From positions 3,040,140-3,104,139 of the forward strand of contig BCIC01000006.1 of the NCBI GenBank assembly GCA_001599835.1: DNA of 64,000 nt, in the 5' to 3' direction. Shown one piece after another: positions 1 through 7,581 of this stretch. Both the position numbers and the translations under genes were made by a program. Origin of the DNA: Thermoascus crustaceus (Eukaryota > Ascomycota > Eurotiomycetes > Eurotiales > Thermoascaceae). How positions within the stretch are numbered: position 1 is the first letter of the stretch; each line of letters opens with the position of its first letter. Under the pieces are notes generated by a model. It was not told the DNA's origin, made no database searches, and saw nothing but the letters and a program-made list of their open reading frames with translations.

Positions 1-1
1 G

Positions 2-840
2 TTCCACCATGAACCTGGAGTCGGCGAGTTGTGGGCGTATATAAGCCGTCTGGCACAGACGGAGGAGCAGCAGATCACCATTGCGCGAAGGATCCGGGAG
101 TCGTGTTTGAAGGCGAGTGTGTTGGTGGGATTTCCGAGGGTATGTACTTGTATCCAGCCATGGGATGTACTATTGTAAAAAAGTGTCCCAGTTGGGGAAA
201 AAAAAATTCCAATTCCCATCTATTCTGCAATATCTACAAACTGGACCATGCTGAAAAGAAAACTAGGGCATCAACGGCCTCCTCTCCCTCCACTCCTCCC
301 TGTCCACCAACTCCACTCACCTCCTCCCCACCCTCACGGCCGACACCTCCCTCCGCGCCCCGCTGTCTTCTGAACACAAACACGCCCGCGGCAAGGAGTT
401 CTTCGCGAAGATCTACACCCGCCACACGGACCGCGTGCTCGCGTCCATGGGGGCCAGCTCCGGCGGCGACCTGGACTACTACGCCGTGGCGAGCATCTAC
501 GGCGAACTGATGGCGGAGACGAGCATCGTGGGCGGGGCGGAGACGGGCGTGTTGGAGTTTGTGTGCTGTTTGGCGGATGGGGTGGCGCCGCAGGCGAAGG
601 GGTATGTATCCTTCTCTTTTCTTCCTTAGTTGGCTCCTTTTTAAAGAAAGAAAGAAAGATTTGCTGATACTTGTGTATTTATCTGATAGTCACTTCTTCG
701 GATGCAAAAACCTCGGCGCATCCGGCGCCCAGATCCGCGGGACCGTCTCGCTGGTTCGAGAGGTCGCGGCGCAGCTGGGACTCGACGACCCGGCGGGCGG
801 GGAGGAGTTTAAGTTTTTGGAGAAGGCGGCGGAGTGGTAG
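2..840 (+). CDS. AhpD-like (carboxymuconolactone decarboxylase-type fold) protein, 5' end outside the window
   Basis: Three exons are visible: 2-139, 267-601 and 690-840, joined by introns 140-266 (donor GTATGT, acceptor TAG) and 602-689 (GTATGT...TAG). The frame closes cleanly across both junctions and ends at TAG 838-840. The readable product is about 207 residues and begins mid-protein (FHHEPGVGELWAYISRL). It resembles the fungal AhpD-like all-helical family: an N-terminal segment with RRIRESCLKASVLVGFPR, then a KEFFAKIYTRHTDRVLASMGA segment and a C-terminal GAQIRGTVSLVREVA helix. Family members act as peroxide reductase partners or as enzymes of unknown substrate. I see no clear CxxC redox pair in the visible part (the cysteines in FVCCLADG are adjacent), so a redox role is not shown. 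The family call is by overall pattern only; exon structure is firmer than function. The TF gene at 1362-3497 is convergent. Confidence 0.65.
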
Positions 841-1361
841 TGAAGTACGTACTGTACAGTGTTTAGTTGCTGTTGCTACCTACCTTACCCTATATTACTA
901 TACCAGGTAAGCTGGGTCGGTCGGGTATATAAGACTCGACTCGTGGATTATTCTCGATTATTAGTTTATATATATTAGATAGACATGTGAATCGTAACCA
1001 ACGAACGAACATACCTCATACGTCTTACATCCATACACATGTACATGTACCCATACCTCTAGTAACGATTTACTTTACAACATATGTCCATTCAGCAGTG
1101 AAAAAATGGCTATCTGAACAAAACAGGATGCTATATCTACTGAGAAGTGAAAGTAAAACAGTAGCGCCAGCGCCGCTGGTTATATCACCAGGTTTTAGGT
1201 TTTAGGAGCTGCCCTGGAGATGGAGATGGAGGTGCCTGTGATGATGGCCCTCCAAGCCGCTGGGAACCCGTGCCCTCGTGGCCCAGCGCCGAGGAGAACC
1301 TCGAAAAAAGGTGGACTCGTTTTTTCCTGCATCTTTGGTCAGAAGCAAAGACGCAAACAGG
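841..1361. other. Convergent intergenic spacer
   Basis: This lies between the 3' ends of the AhpD-like gene (+) and the Zn2Cys6 gene (-). It is AT-rich with TATATATTAGATAG-type sequence near 965-985 and a short ACATGTACATGTAC repeat near 1036-1049. No ORF here looks protein-like. It presumably holds the two 3' UTRs. Confidence 0.5.
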
Positions 1362-3497
1362 TCATCCAGCCCCTGCGGTTTCGAACAGCTGGCTCCAGTC
1401 GTAGTTACTATCCACATCGAAAACGGACGTCCAATCAATACCCAATTCCGCGTCGGACAGACCGTCTGCCGTGGCGTTCGGGCTGAAAGGCACGAAAGCG
1501 TTCGCGCTGAACTCGACCATGTTTGGGAATGGCTGTGGCGGCGGAAGTTGAGGACCGCTACCGTTCGGTGGTGTTGTTGACAACTCTGTCTGCGACGACG
1601 ATGACGCCGCGGCTCTCGCAGGCCGGCTGATTCGAACTTTGCCGAAATATGGAATCACGGCTTCGTACCTTTCCGGACTGGAGTACGTGCCGTGGCGGGC
1701 CATGGAGAGGTATTCGAGCAACTGAGCTGCCTGCCCAGCCACCGAGCATTCGATTTCCCTGGAGACGTGTTTGAGGGTTCTCGTTACACCGTGCACGAGT
1801 TCCCAATCCTCAGCTTGCTGAGACGCATCGCTATGGGAGGACTTCGACGAAAGAAGATCGATGACAATGACCATTGCTGCACTGAACACTTCGAAATCTA
1901 TCAGGTCGCAGATCATGAGCGCTGGGCCACTGCTGTTTCGCAGTGCCTGGTAGCATTTGATCATCTCCCTCGATGCCTCCAGGGCTGCGATCCTGCTGCT
2001 CTCGAACCTCCTGTCGACGGACGACTTGAGCATGTACGGAAGGTGGAGGAGCTTGTAGAGCTGGTAAAACTGTATTTTGACTATCTGTCGACTATAGACG
2101 TCTTCGACAGACATGGCAGGGCTGGAAATAGCGTCGTCCCACCAACCCGGGGGTATTCCGTCTTTGCACCGCTCCAACTCCTGGTCGATCTGCACGGTGA
2201 CGGAATAGGTAACGCTTCGATAATTCTGATTCCGCTCGCCTATGTGGCCGGCAATGATGCTCATCTCGTGCATCACCTGTGCTACGACGGATTGTCCAGC
2301 GTGCTCCTTCGAAAGGCCAGGGTGTGAGTCCGCTATCGCGTACGGGAATCCCAAGAGCAACGACAGTTGTCGGTCGCTTTGCCAAATCAGTGACCACAGG
2401 GCTTTCTGACGCTCATCCGCCCTGTCCTCTGGATGATGCAGGCCCAGAAGTAAAGCAAAATTCAGAGCGCGGCGGACCGTGAGCCAGGCTTTCCGTGGTT
2501 TACCCATGTTGATATACAACTTTGTTTGTAGCGCCAGAGCTTCCAAGCCCTCATTCGTTCCACGGGAGTCCAAGTGAACGGAGAGGAGAGTCTCTGCACC
2601 GCTCATGTACGCATCCATCAGAGTATTCGGCGAAGCGGGCAGATCTGTTCGTTGATATCTAAAGTCTCGTGTCAACTGCTGAACGCAGAGTGCCAGCCAG
2701 AGCACGGCCTTGGCGACGATAGTAGGACTGCCCGACCTCATGGAATCGAAAATGTAATCCCTGGCCGCGGCTATTCCCCCCTGTTGGAGCCGGTCCGAGC
2801 TGGTGACCGGTCCTACTGGACACACCGGCCAGAGAGGCCAGTACTTTTCCGTGTGTTCGAGGATCAACATCAGATCGTCGCGCCTCGGTATCAAACTGTC
2901 CAGAGTTTTGATGCACGTTTTGATGCTCTGGTCCGTACCGAAGCCCAGACGATGTCTGTAGTCCTGGACGTGATCCCGCTGGATCAGCATCGCATCTTTG
3001 AACAGCCGAAGCAGAGGCGCATCTTCGAAACAATCCCTCTGGTCCGAGGACGTCGTGAGACCGTCGGAATCCGACACGTTGAGAGAGTCGGTCCGGCGTG
3101 TGGACAGGTCTTCTTCCACGCTTGTTTCCGAGGTTGACGCCGGTCGAAGGCGCCTGAGAGCTTCCGTGGCACTCGTCTCAAAATCCGCCAGGCTTGAAGA
3201 CTCGATCTTCAAGTTGATGGCCTTGCAGATATGGCGGACCATGCCTTCCAGGTCTTCCAGTTTTTGTAGCACATCCGTCTTCCGTCCCCTGTCCACAGGC
3301 GCCTTTCCCAGGTCCTGACTTGGCTGTTGAGCTTGACAGGGAGTGTCGTGTAGGGCACATTGTTCACAGACTTGACTGTTTGGTGGGAAAATGCAGCGAA
3401 CTTTGCGTCTCCGACATTCTGCGCAACTTCGCGTGCCAAGTCGCATGCGCTTGGGAGGACGGTTGTCGGACTCGCTCCTGGGCGTGCGCATCGCCAT
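1362..3497 (-). CDS. Zn(II)2Cys6 fungal-specific transcription factor
   Basis: A single intronless 711-residue frame starts at ATG 3497. Near the N-terminus is a complete Zn2Cys6 cluster after a basic stretch: CAEC-x6-C-x8-C-EQC-x6-C (about residues 25-54), the GAL4-type DNA-binding fold. The middle matches the fungal transcription-factor homology region: WPLWPVCPV, then AKAVLWLALCVQQL and RRALNFALLLGLHHPEDRADERQKALWSLIWQSDRQLSLLLGFPYAI, the usual core around residues 260-400. The C-terminus is Ser/Pro-rich and acidic, as in activation domains. It should act in the nucleus; its target genes cannot be read from sequence. It is divergent from the peroxiredoxin across a 582-bp shared upstream region, so co-regulation is possible but inferred. 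I do not recognise a specific named regulator. Confidence 0.9.
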   Translation of the reverse strand: MAMRTPRSESDNRPPKRMRLGTRSCAECRRRKVRCIFPPNSQVCEQCALHDTPCQAQQPSQDLGKAPVDRGRKTDVLQKLEDLEGMVRHICKAINLKIESSSLADFETSATEALRRLRPASTSETSVEEDLSTRRTDSLNVSDSDGLTTSSDQRDCFEDAPLLRLFKDAMLIQRDHVQDYRHRLGFGTDQSIKTCIKTLDSLIPRRDDLMLILEHTEKYWPLWPVCPVGPVTSSDRLQQGGIAAARDYIFDSMRSGSPTIVAKAVLWLALCVQQLTRDFRYQRTDLPASPNTLMDAYMSGAETLLSVHLDSRGTNEGLEALALQTKLYINMGKPRKAWLTVRRALNFALLLGLHHPEDRADERQKALWSLIWQSDRQLSLLLGFPYAIADSHPGLSKEHAGQSVVAQVMHEMSIIAGHIGERNQNYRSVTYSVTVQIDQELERCKDGIPPGWWDDAISSPAMSVEDVYSRQIVKIQFYQLYKLLHLPYMLKSSVDRRFESSRIAALEASREMIKCYQALRNSSGPALMICDLIDFEVFSAAMVIVIDLLSSKSSHSDASQQAEDWELVHGVTRTLKHVSREIECSVAGQAAQLLEYLSMARHGTYSSPERYEAVIPYFGKVRISRPARAAASSSSQTELSTTPPNGSGPQLPPPQPFPNMVEFSANAFVPFSPNATADGLSDAELGIDWTSVFDVDSNYDWSQLFETAGAG

Positions 3498-4079
3498 ATT
3501 TCCGATGCTGCTAGTGCTCCTGACATCTGCATTTTAAGATCACTGCGAGCGCTATGGGGGAGGAGAAGAATTGGGCGATACTGACTGTGGAGTGGAGTGA
3601 AGTGTCACGGGTCAGGAGGAGCGGAGGAGCGCGTTCGGGGATTTCCTCTTACTCCAGCTGTCTCCCTTGCATGCATGTCGAGTGAACCTCCTTCATCTCG
3701 CTCATCTCACTCAACTTCCCCTGTATCACTGCTCGCGAACAAGAGAAGCATGGGGAAAAGTCAGTGTTCTTGCAAGAGCATGTCGTCATCGGTCTGCTCG
3801 GTCGAGTTCGGACCAGTTCGCACGAATTCGCCCAACCTCGGATGCGACACCACGACAGCACAAGATGGAAAGATGTATCGATCCCTTTTCTCGCTCCAGT
3901 TCGGATCAATTCGCAGGGATTAGAAATCCTCGGTCCCAGATGCAGCACTACTTGAAAAGCCAGCTATCTCCTCGTCCCAGGTCTGCCCAACAACATCGAC
4001 GTTACTTTCCTCTCCCTGTCTTGATTACCACCACTACTGCCGGTCTTTGACCCTTAATTTTTTTTTTATCTGAGCAAAC
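3498..4079. promoter_or_regulatory. Shared divergent promoter region with 10-bp phased TTCG motifs
   Basis: This region separates two head-to-head genes, the Zn2Cys6 factor (-) and the peroxiredoxin (+). At 3801-3830 three consecutive decamers each end in TTCG, and near 3896-3913 two more copies (CCAGTTCGG, AATTCGC) are again about 10 bp apart. A pyrimidine/T-rich leader (about 4050-4068) precedes the peroxiredoxin ATG. The phased motifs are visible; their role as protein-binding sites is inferred. Confidence 0.4.
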
Positions 4080-4730
4080 ATGAGTCTCGAGAGCCAGCTG
4101 TCGTCCGTCCTCGACGACTTCAAGCAGAACGCGCCGGCGGATATGATGGAAGCCATCGGCTCCGCCAAGGCAGGCTTCCTGGCCTCATTCGACCGCAGCT
4201 CCGCCATCAAAGTCGGCGACATCCTCCCCGGGTTCCGCCTGAGCGACGCCGTGGGCAAGGAGGTGACCAGCGCCGATCTCCTCGCCCAGGGCCCCCTGCT
4301 CATCACCTTCTACCGCGGCGAGTGGTGTCCGTTCTGCAACTTCGCCGTCGCAGCCCTGCAGAAGCACCTCGACGAATTCAAGGCCAAGGGCGTCACCCTG
4401 GTGGCCATCTCGCCGGAGCTGCCCAACCACTCGCTCACCATGGCGGAGAAGCACGCCCTCAAGTTCCCCGTCCTCTCCGACGTGGGTAACAAGTTCGCCA
4501 GGCAGCTGGGCATCGTCTTCCGCCAGCCGGACACGATGCGCCCGGTTTTCGAGAAGATGGGCCTCGATCTGAAGACCCGGAACGGGGACGACTCGCTCGA
4601 GGTCCCCATCCCGGCCACGCTGTTGGTGGATCAGAAGGGCGTGGTGCGGAACGCGTTCATCGAGCCCGATTACGTGAAGAGGCTGGAGCCGTCGACGGCG
4701 CTGGAGTGGATCGATGCCTTGCAGGGTTAG
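4080..4730 (+). CDS. AhpC/TSA-type peroxiredoxin
   Basis: A single-exon frame of 216 residues begins at the ATG in GCAAACATGAGT. It has the thioredoxin-like peroxiredoxin core: GDILPGFRLSDAVGKEV, then LLITFYRGEWCPFCNFAVAAL, where the Cys of EWCPFC (about residue 82) is the expected peroxidatic cysteine with a second Cys three residues on. It continues with VTLVAISPELPNHSL and KFPVLSDVGNKFARQLGI, then IPATLLVDQKGVVRNAFIEPDYVKRLEP. This layout fits the AhpC/TSA redoxin group that reduces peroxides, with the CxxC arrangement typical of the bacterial-like fungal subgroup. No signal peptide is evident, so a cytosolic location is likely. Codon use is GC-rich in third positions, like a well-expressed gene. 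The 3' end abuts one copy of a duplicated non-coding segment. Confidence 0.9.
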   Translation: MSLESQLSSVLDDFKQNAPADMMEAIGSAKAGFLASFDRSSAIKVGDILPGFRLSDAVGKEVTSADLLAQGPLLITFYRGEWCPFCNFAVAALQKHLDEFKAKGVTLVAISPELPNHSLTMAEKHALKFPVLSDVGNKFARQLGIVFRQPDTMRPVFEKMGLDLKTRNGDDSLEVPIPATLLVDQKGVVRNAFIEPDYVKRLEPSTALEWIDALQG

Positions 4731-4772
4731 GAAAGTGATCTGATAGGATCATGGAACAGGAGTATGGCTTTC

Positions 4773-5039
4773 CAAACAGGCATCTGATTCTTTCGAAACT
4801 CTGCAATTGATCTTTGCTTGCACATCTACATCCATTGGCAATTGCAATGATGATCTCACACACACAAGCCCCTGCTTTGCAAGCTCGATGTGGACCAGAG
4901 TATTATACTCCAGATATTTCGTTATCAAAGCAACTTTTAACTGACGATTTCTAGTCTCTTTCTCTATTATAACAGAATGACAAGAAATGTACATAAGAAA
5001 CCTGCTTTCTATCGTCTGCTGATAACGATCCAAGTCCAT
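4773..5039. repeat. Duplicated intergenic segment, copy 1
   Basis: This segment aligns, with indels, in the same orientation to 6238-6458. Shared blocks include CAGGCATCT...CTTTCGAAACTCT, ATCTTTGCTTG, CAAAGCAACTT and a block around ATGTACATAAGAAA, ending with a shared block around GATAAC(G/A)ATCCAAGTCCA. No coding frame is evident inside it. It begins 42 bp after the peroxiredoxin stop codon. The second copy lies just past the 3' end of the broken O-methyltransferase. Nothing convincing is seen from 5040 to 5362. Confidence 0.75.
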
Positions 5040-5362
5040 CTGTAAACAGTCATCGTTAAATCTGGGACTAGAATTACAGTTTCTAGGGTCCCTCGTCGCG
5101 TACTTACCTGTCTTTTTCGAAGAGGAAGACAACATGCAGTATAGATACTATTTGACATCAGCCGGAAAACGCTAGTACGGATTGCACATAGATTTCATGG
5201 CTTTTTCTTCCTGTAGTTGAGCGGTGCTTTTGGTCCACAATTGATAATTTGAGGCCTAAGCCGCTCGGTGTCGTCCAGGTTTGTACATACTTTACATACT
5301 TGTCAAGTATGTAACGTCCAAGAAAGACAGACATAAAAGACAGAAAAATATTCCAACTATTG

Positions 5363-6056
5363 CTATACCGTGTATAGATATCCGTTAGGCGCCCTAATAT
5401 TTCTCTTCAAGAAATGAGGCTCCTCTGTTAGGTCAGCAGCCCCGTTGGTATTATTATTAGGACCCTTGCCCGTGGAGATAAAATCCAGGGGCTCCTCAAC
5501 GGCACCAACTCTCGACGTCCAGGAGGGCGCCTCTTCCCTGGTGAAGTTGGAACCCCGCTGCTCCGATGTGGTGTTATCCCATCGAATCCCCAGTTCCAGT
5601 CTCCAGTTGAACGCATCCACCAGCGCCTCGACAAGGCTGGCTAGGATGGCGTATCGGACGGGATCGTCATCCTGGGGATCTGGGATGCGAGCCAGCGACC
5701 AGTGCGGCTCCGGGTGAAAGAAGAAGTACGTACATTCGTAGCCCATCATGATGAAATCACGGGCGCAGAGATCCTCGAAGAGCCGACAGAGCGAGCGGAG
5801 CGGCCGTGTCCCGGGACCGGTATACCGGGATATTGAAGAGCCGTCGGATCCCGGCCTGACGCTCGTCCTGGATCCGAGGGTTTCTCTGAATCTCTTCCAC
5901 AGAAGGAAGATCGGATGGCAAAGAATACCTCCAGGGAAATAGCCAAACGAGGAGAAAGGTTGACCACGGGTGGGGACAGGCGCGGATTCGACGAAGAGTG
6001 GGCCGAATCTTTATGGGGGAGTGGCCATCGGTGATGATCTTAACTGGATTCCGCAT
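5363..6056 (-). pseudogene. Hypothetical protein gene with an apparent frameshift near its 5' end
   Basis: A minus-strand frame ending at 5363 stays open far upstream of its first ATG (5749), back to about 6015. It reads as a protein-like sequence (FGPLFVESAPVPTRGQPF, FEDLCARDFIMMGYECTY, LVEALVDAFNWRLELGIRWD). A different frame provides the only nearby ATG (6056, MRNPVKIITDGHSPIKIRP), and the two frames cross around 6005-6015 with no convincing GT-AG intron. The whole would be about 230 codons, which suggests one gene with a single-base indel; alternatively a shorter gene starts at 5749 (128 residues). I do not recognise the family. The next feature upstream is a broken O-methyltransferase and a duplicated segment, so this stretch looks like decaying accessory DNA. 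Confidence 0.45.
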
Positions 6057-6237
6057 TTTGCTATGCAGATGGACAACTATCTTTGGGGTTTCGAGGACAT
6101 GAATTGCTGATTAGGTACTTAAGGTACCTGGGTATTTATTGAAGAGTATCTACTTGAAGATGAACGTGTGTTGTCACGTGTAGCCCGGATAAGCAAAGTT
6201 GCTGGCTGCATTCTACTAGTACAACCATCTATGTCTC

Positions 6238-6458
6238 GGAACAGGCATCTAACTCTTTCGAAACTCTACAATTTATCTTTGCTTGTATATAAATGTTAAC
6301 CAGAGTCTTAGACTAGATTTTTTTTCACCAAAGCAACTTCTAATTGACAATTTCCGGTCTCTTTCCATATTATACCATAGAAGGACAAGAGATGTACATA
6401 AGAAACAAGAAATCTACTTTCCATCATCTAGGTATCTACTGATAACAATCCAAGTCCA
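6238..6458. repeat. Duplicated intergenic segment, copy 2
   Basis: This is the second copy of the segment at 4773-5039, same orientation, shorter through internal gaps, with transitions at many sites (for example CATCTGATTC in copy 1 against CATCTAACTC here). It lies between the frameshifted hypothetical gene and the 3' end of the O-methyltransferase relic, ending 36 bp from that relic. The flanks 6057-6237 show nothing coding. Confidence 0.75.
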
Positions 6459-6493
6459 CACACATTCTACATTCTCCTTACTTACTCACTCCT

Positions 6494-7129
6494 TTACTTC
6501 TTAACAGCAACAATCACACTATCCCTAAACTCCGTAAACCGCCTAATCTCCCTCACCTCGAACCCCGCCTGATCCAGCAGCCTCCGCCACCGCCCCTCGT
6601 GTCTCTCCCGCGTGTTGAACATGGCCAGCATGGAGAGGTTCAGTGCGGAGGTGTACCAGTCGCCGTCGCCGTTACCTTCCTCTGCATGGTCCGGTAGTAC
6701 TCTCTCGTCCAGAGGATGACGGAGGAGGATTTGGACATGGCTGGTGCTTGGGATCGGAGGATCCGGACGCAGGTCTCGTCGTCGTTGTTGTGCAAGATTT
6801 GGCGGAAGTAGTACACGCGGGCGCCTTATCATCTTTTGTATCAGTTTTCCCCAACCGACACCCTCCGGCCTATTGGGCCTGTGGAGTACTACGTAGGTAA
6901 GAATAGAGGGATGTTTACCTTTAACAGGCTGCTCCGTCAAATAATCATACCTCATCTTCTCCACCCCACCCTCACAGTCCGCCGGAATATCCGCTTTCTC
7001 CAGGATGGATGGCAGATCCTGCAACACGACCCTCCTCCCCTTCAAACCAGGACATCTCCTCCGCAGGGCAACGCACTGGTGGCCGCCGCCGACCCTAGAG
7101 CCTAAGCTAGTGTCCAGGTCAGCGAGTCC
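6494..7129 (-). pseudogene. SAM-dependent O-methyltransferase, 5'-truncated and frameshifted
   Basis: Reading the minus strand from about 7129, a SAM-binding region is recognisable (VGGGHQCVALRRRCPGL, then GRRVVLQDLPSILEKA). It continues to EKMRYDYLTEQPVKG, where a clean 94-nt intron (6825-6918) joins it to ARVYYFRQILHNNDDETCVRI, the usual 'YY/LR-x-hLH' block of fungal O-methyltransferases. Around 6700-6716 the reading then jumps one frame to DERVLPDHAEEGNGDGDWYT and ends with the family's C-terminal MLAMFNTRERHEGRWRRLLDQAGF. The frame is closed upstream by a stop at 7130-7132, so the dimerisation half is missing. In life the family methylates phenolic metabolites, often in secondary metabolism. 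This copy is very probably non-functional. Confidence 0.75.
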
Positions 7130-7132
7130 CTA

Positions 7133-7581
7133 GGCCAAAAAGAGCATGTGTCATTTTCCGTCCCCAAGGAGACACTTATAAGCCAGAGGCACATCGATCA
7201 GGCGCACATCAGTGGATATTGCCTTTTACCGATGTACAATTGTCCGTACAGAACAGGCGGTGAACGGGGGATTTCTATGGCTAAATCCACCAGTCAGGAT
7301 TACTTAATGCAGTTTCCGTGTACATTTGAATTATGGACTAGAGAAGGTTTAAGGCCTACCGGGCTGGTTGCTCAGCCTCACTGTGAACCTCACCTCCATA
7401 GCCGAGCACATCAACCCCTCACGACTGGACCCCTCATGAAAAGCGGCGCGGGACGGAAGACGGCGGTGGGTCCGCATTACGCTTATCTTTTATGTAGATT
7501 GATATTGCACAGCACAGATATAGGGCAGTAGGGATGATGGAGCAAGATCGGAGATCTCGATGCAAGCTTTCGGTGGGTCCA
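7133..7581. other. Intergenic spacer, no gene seen
   Basis: This 450-bp stretch lies between the truncated 5' edge of the O-methyltransferase relic and the 3' end of the five-exon Zn2Cys6 gene. No frame reads like protein, and I could not find the missing methyltransferase N-terminus in it. Confidence 0.4.
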
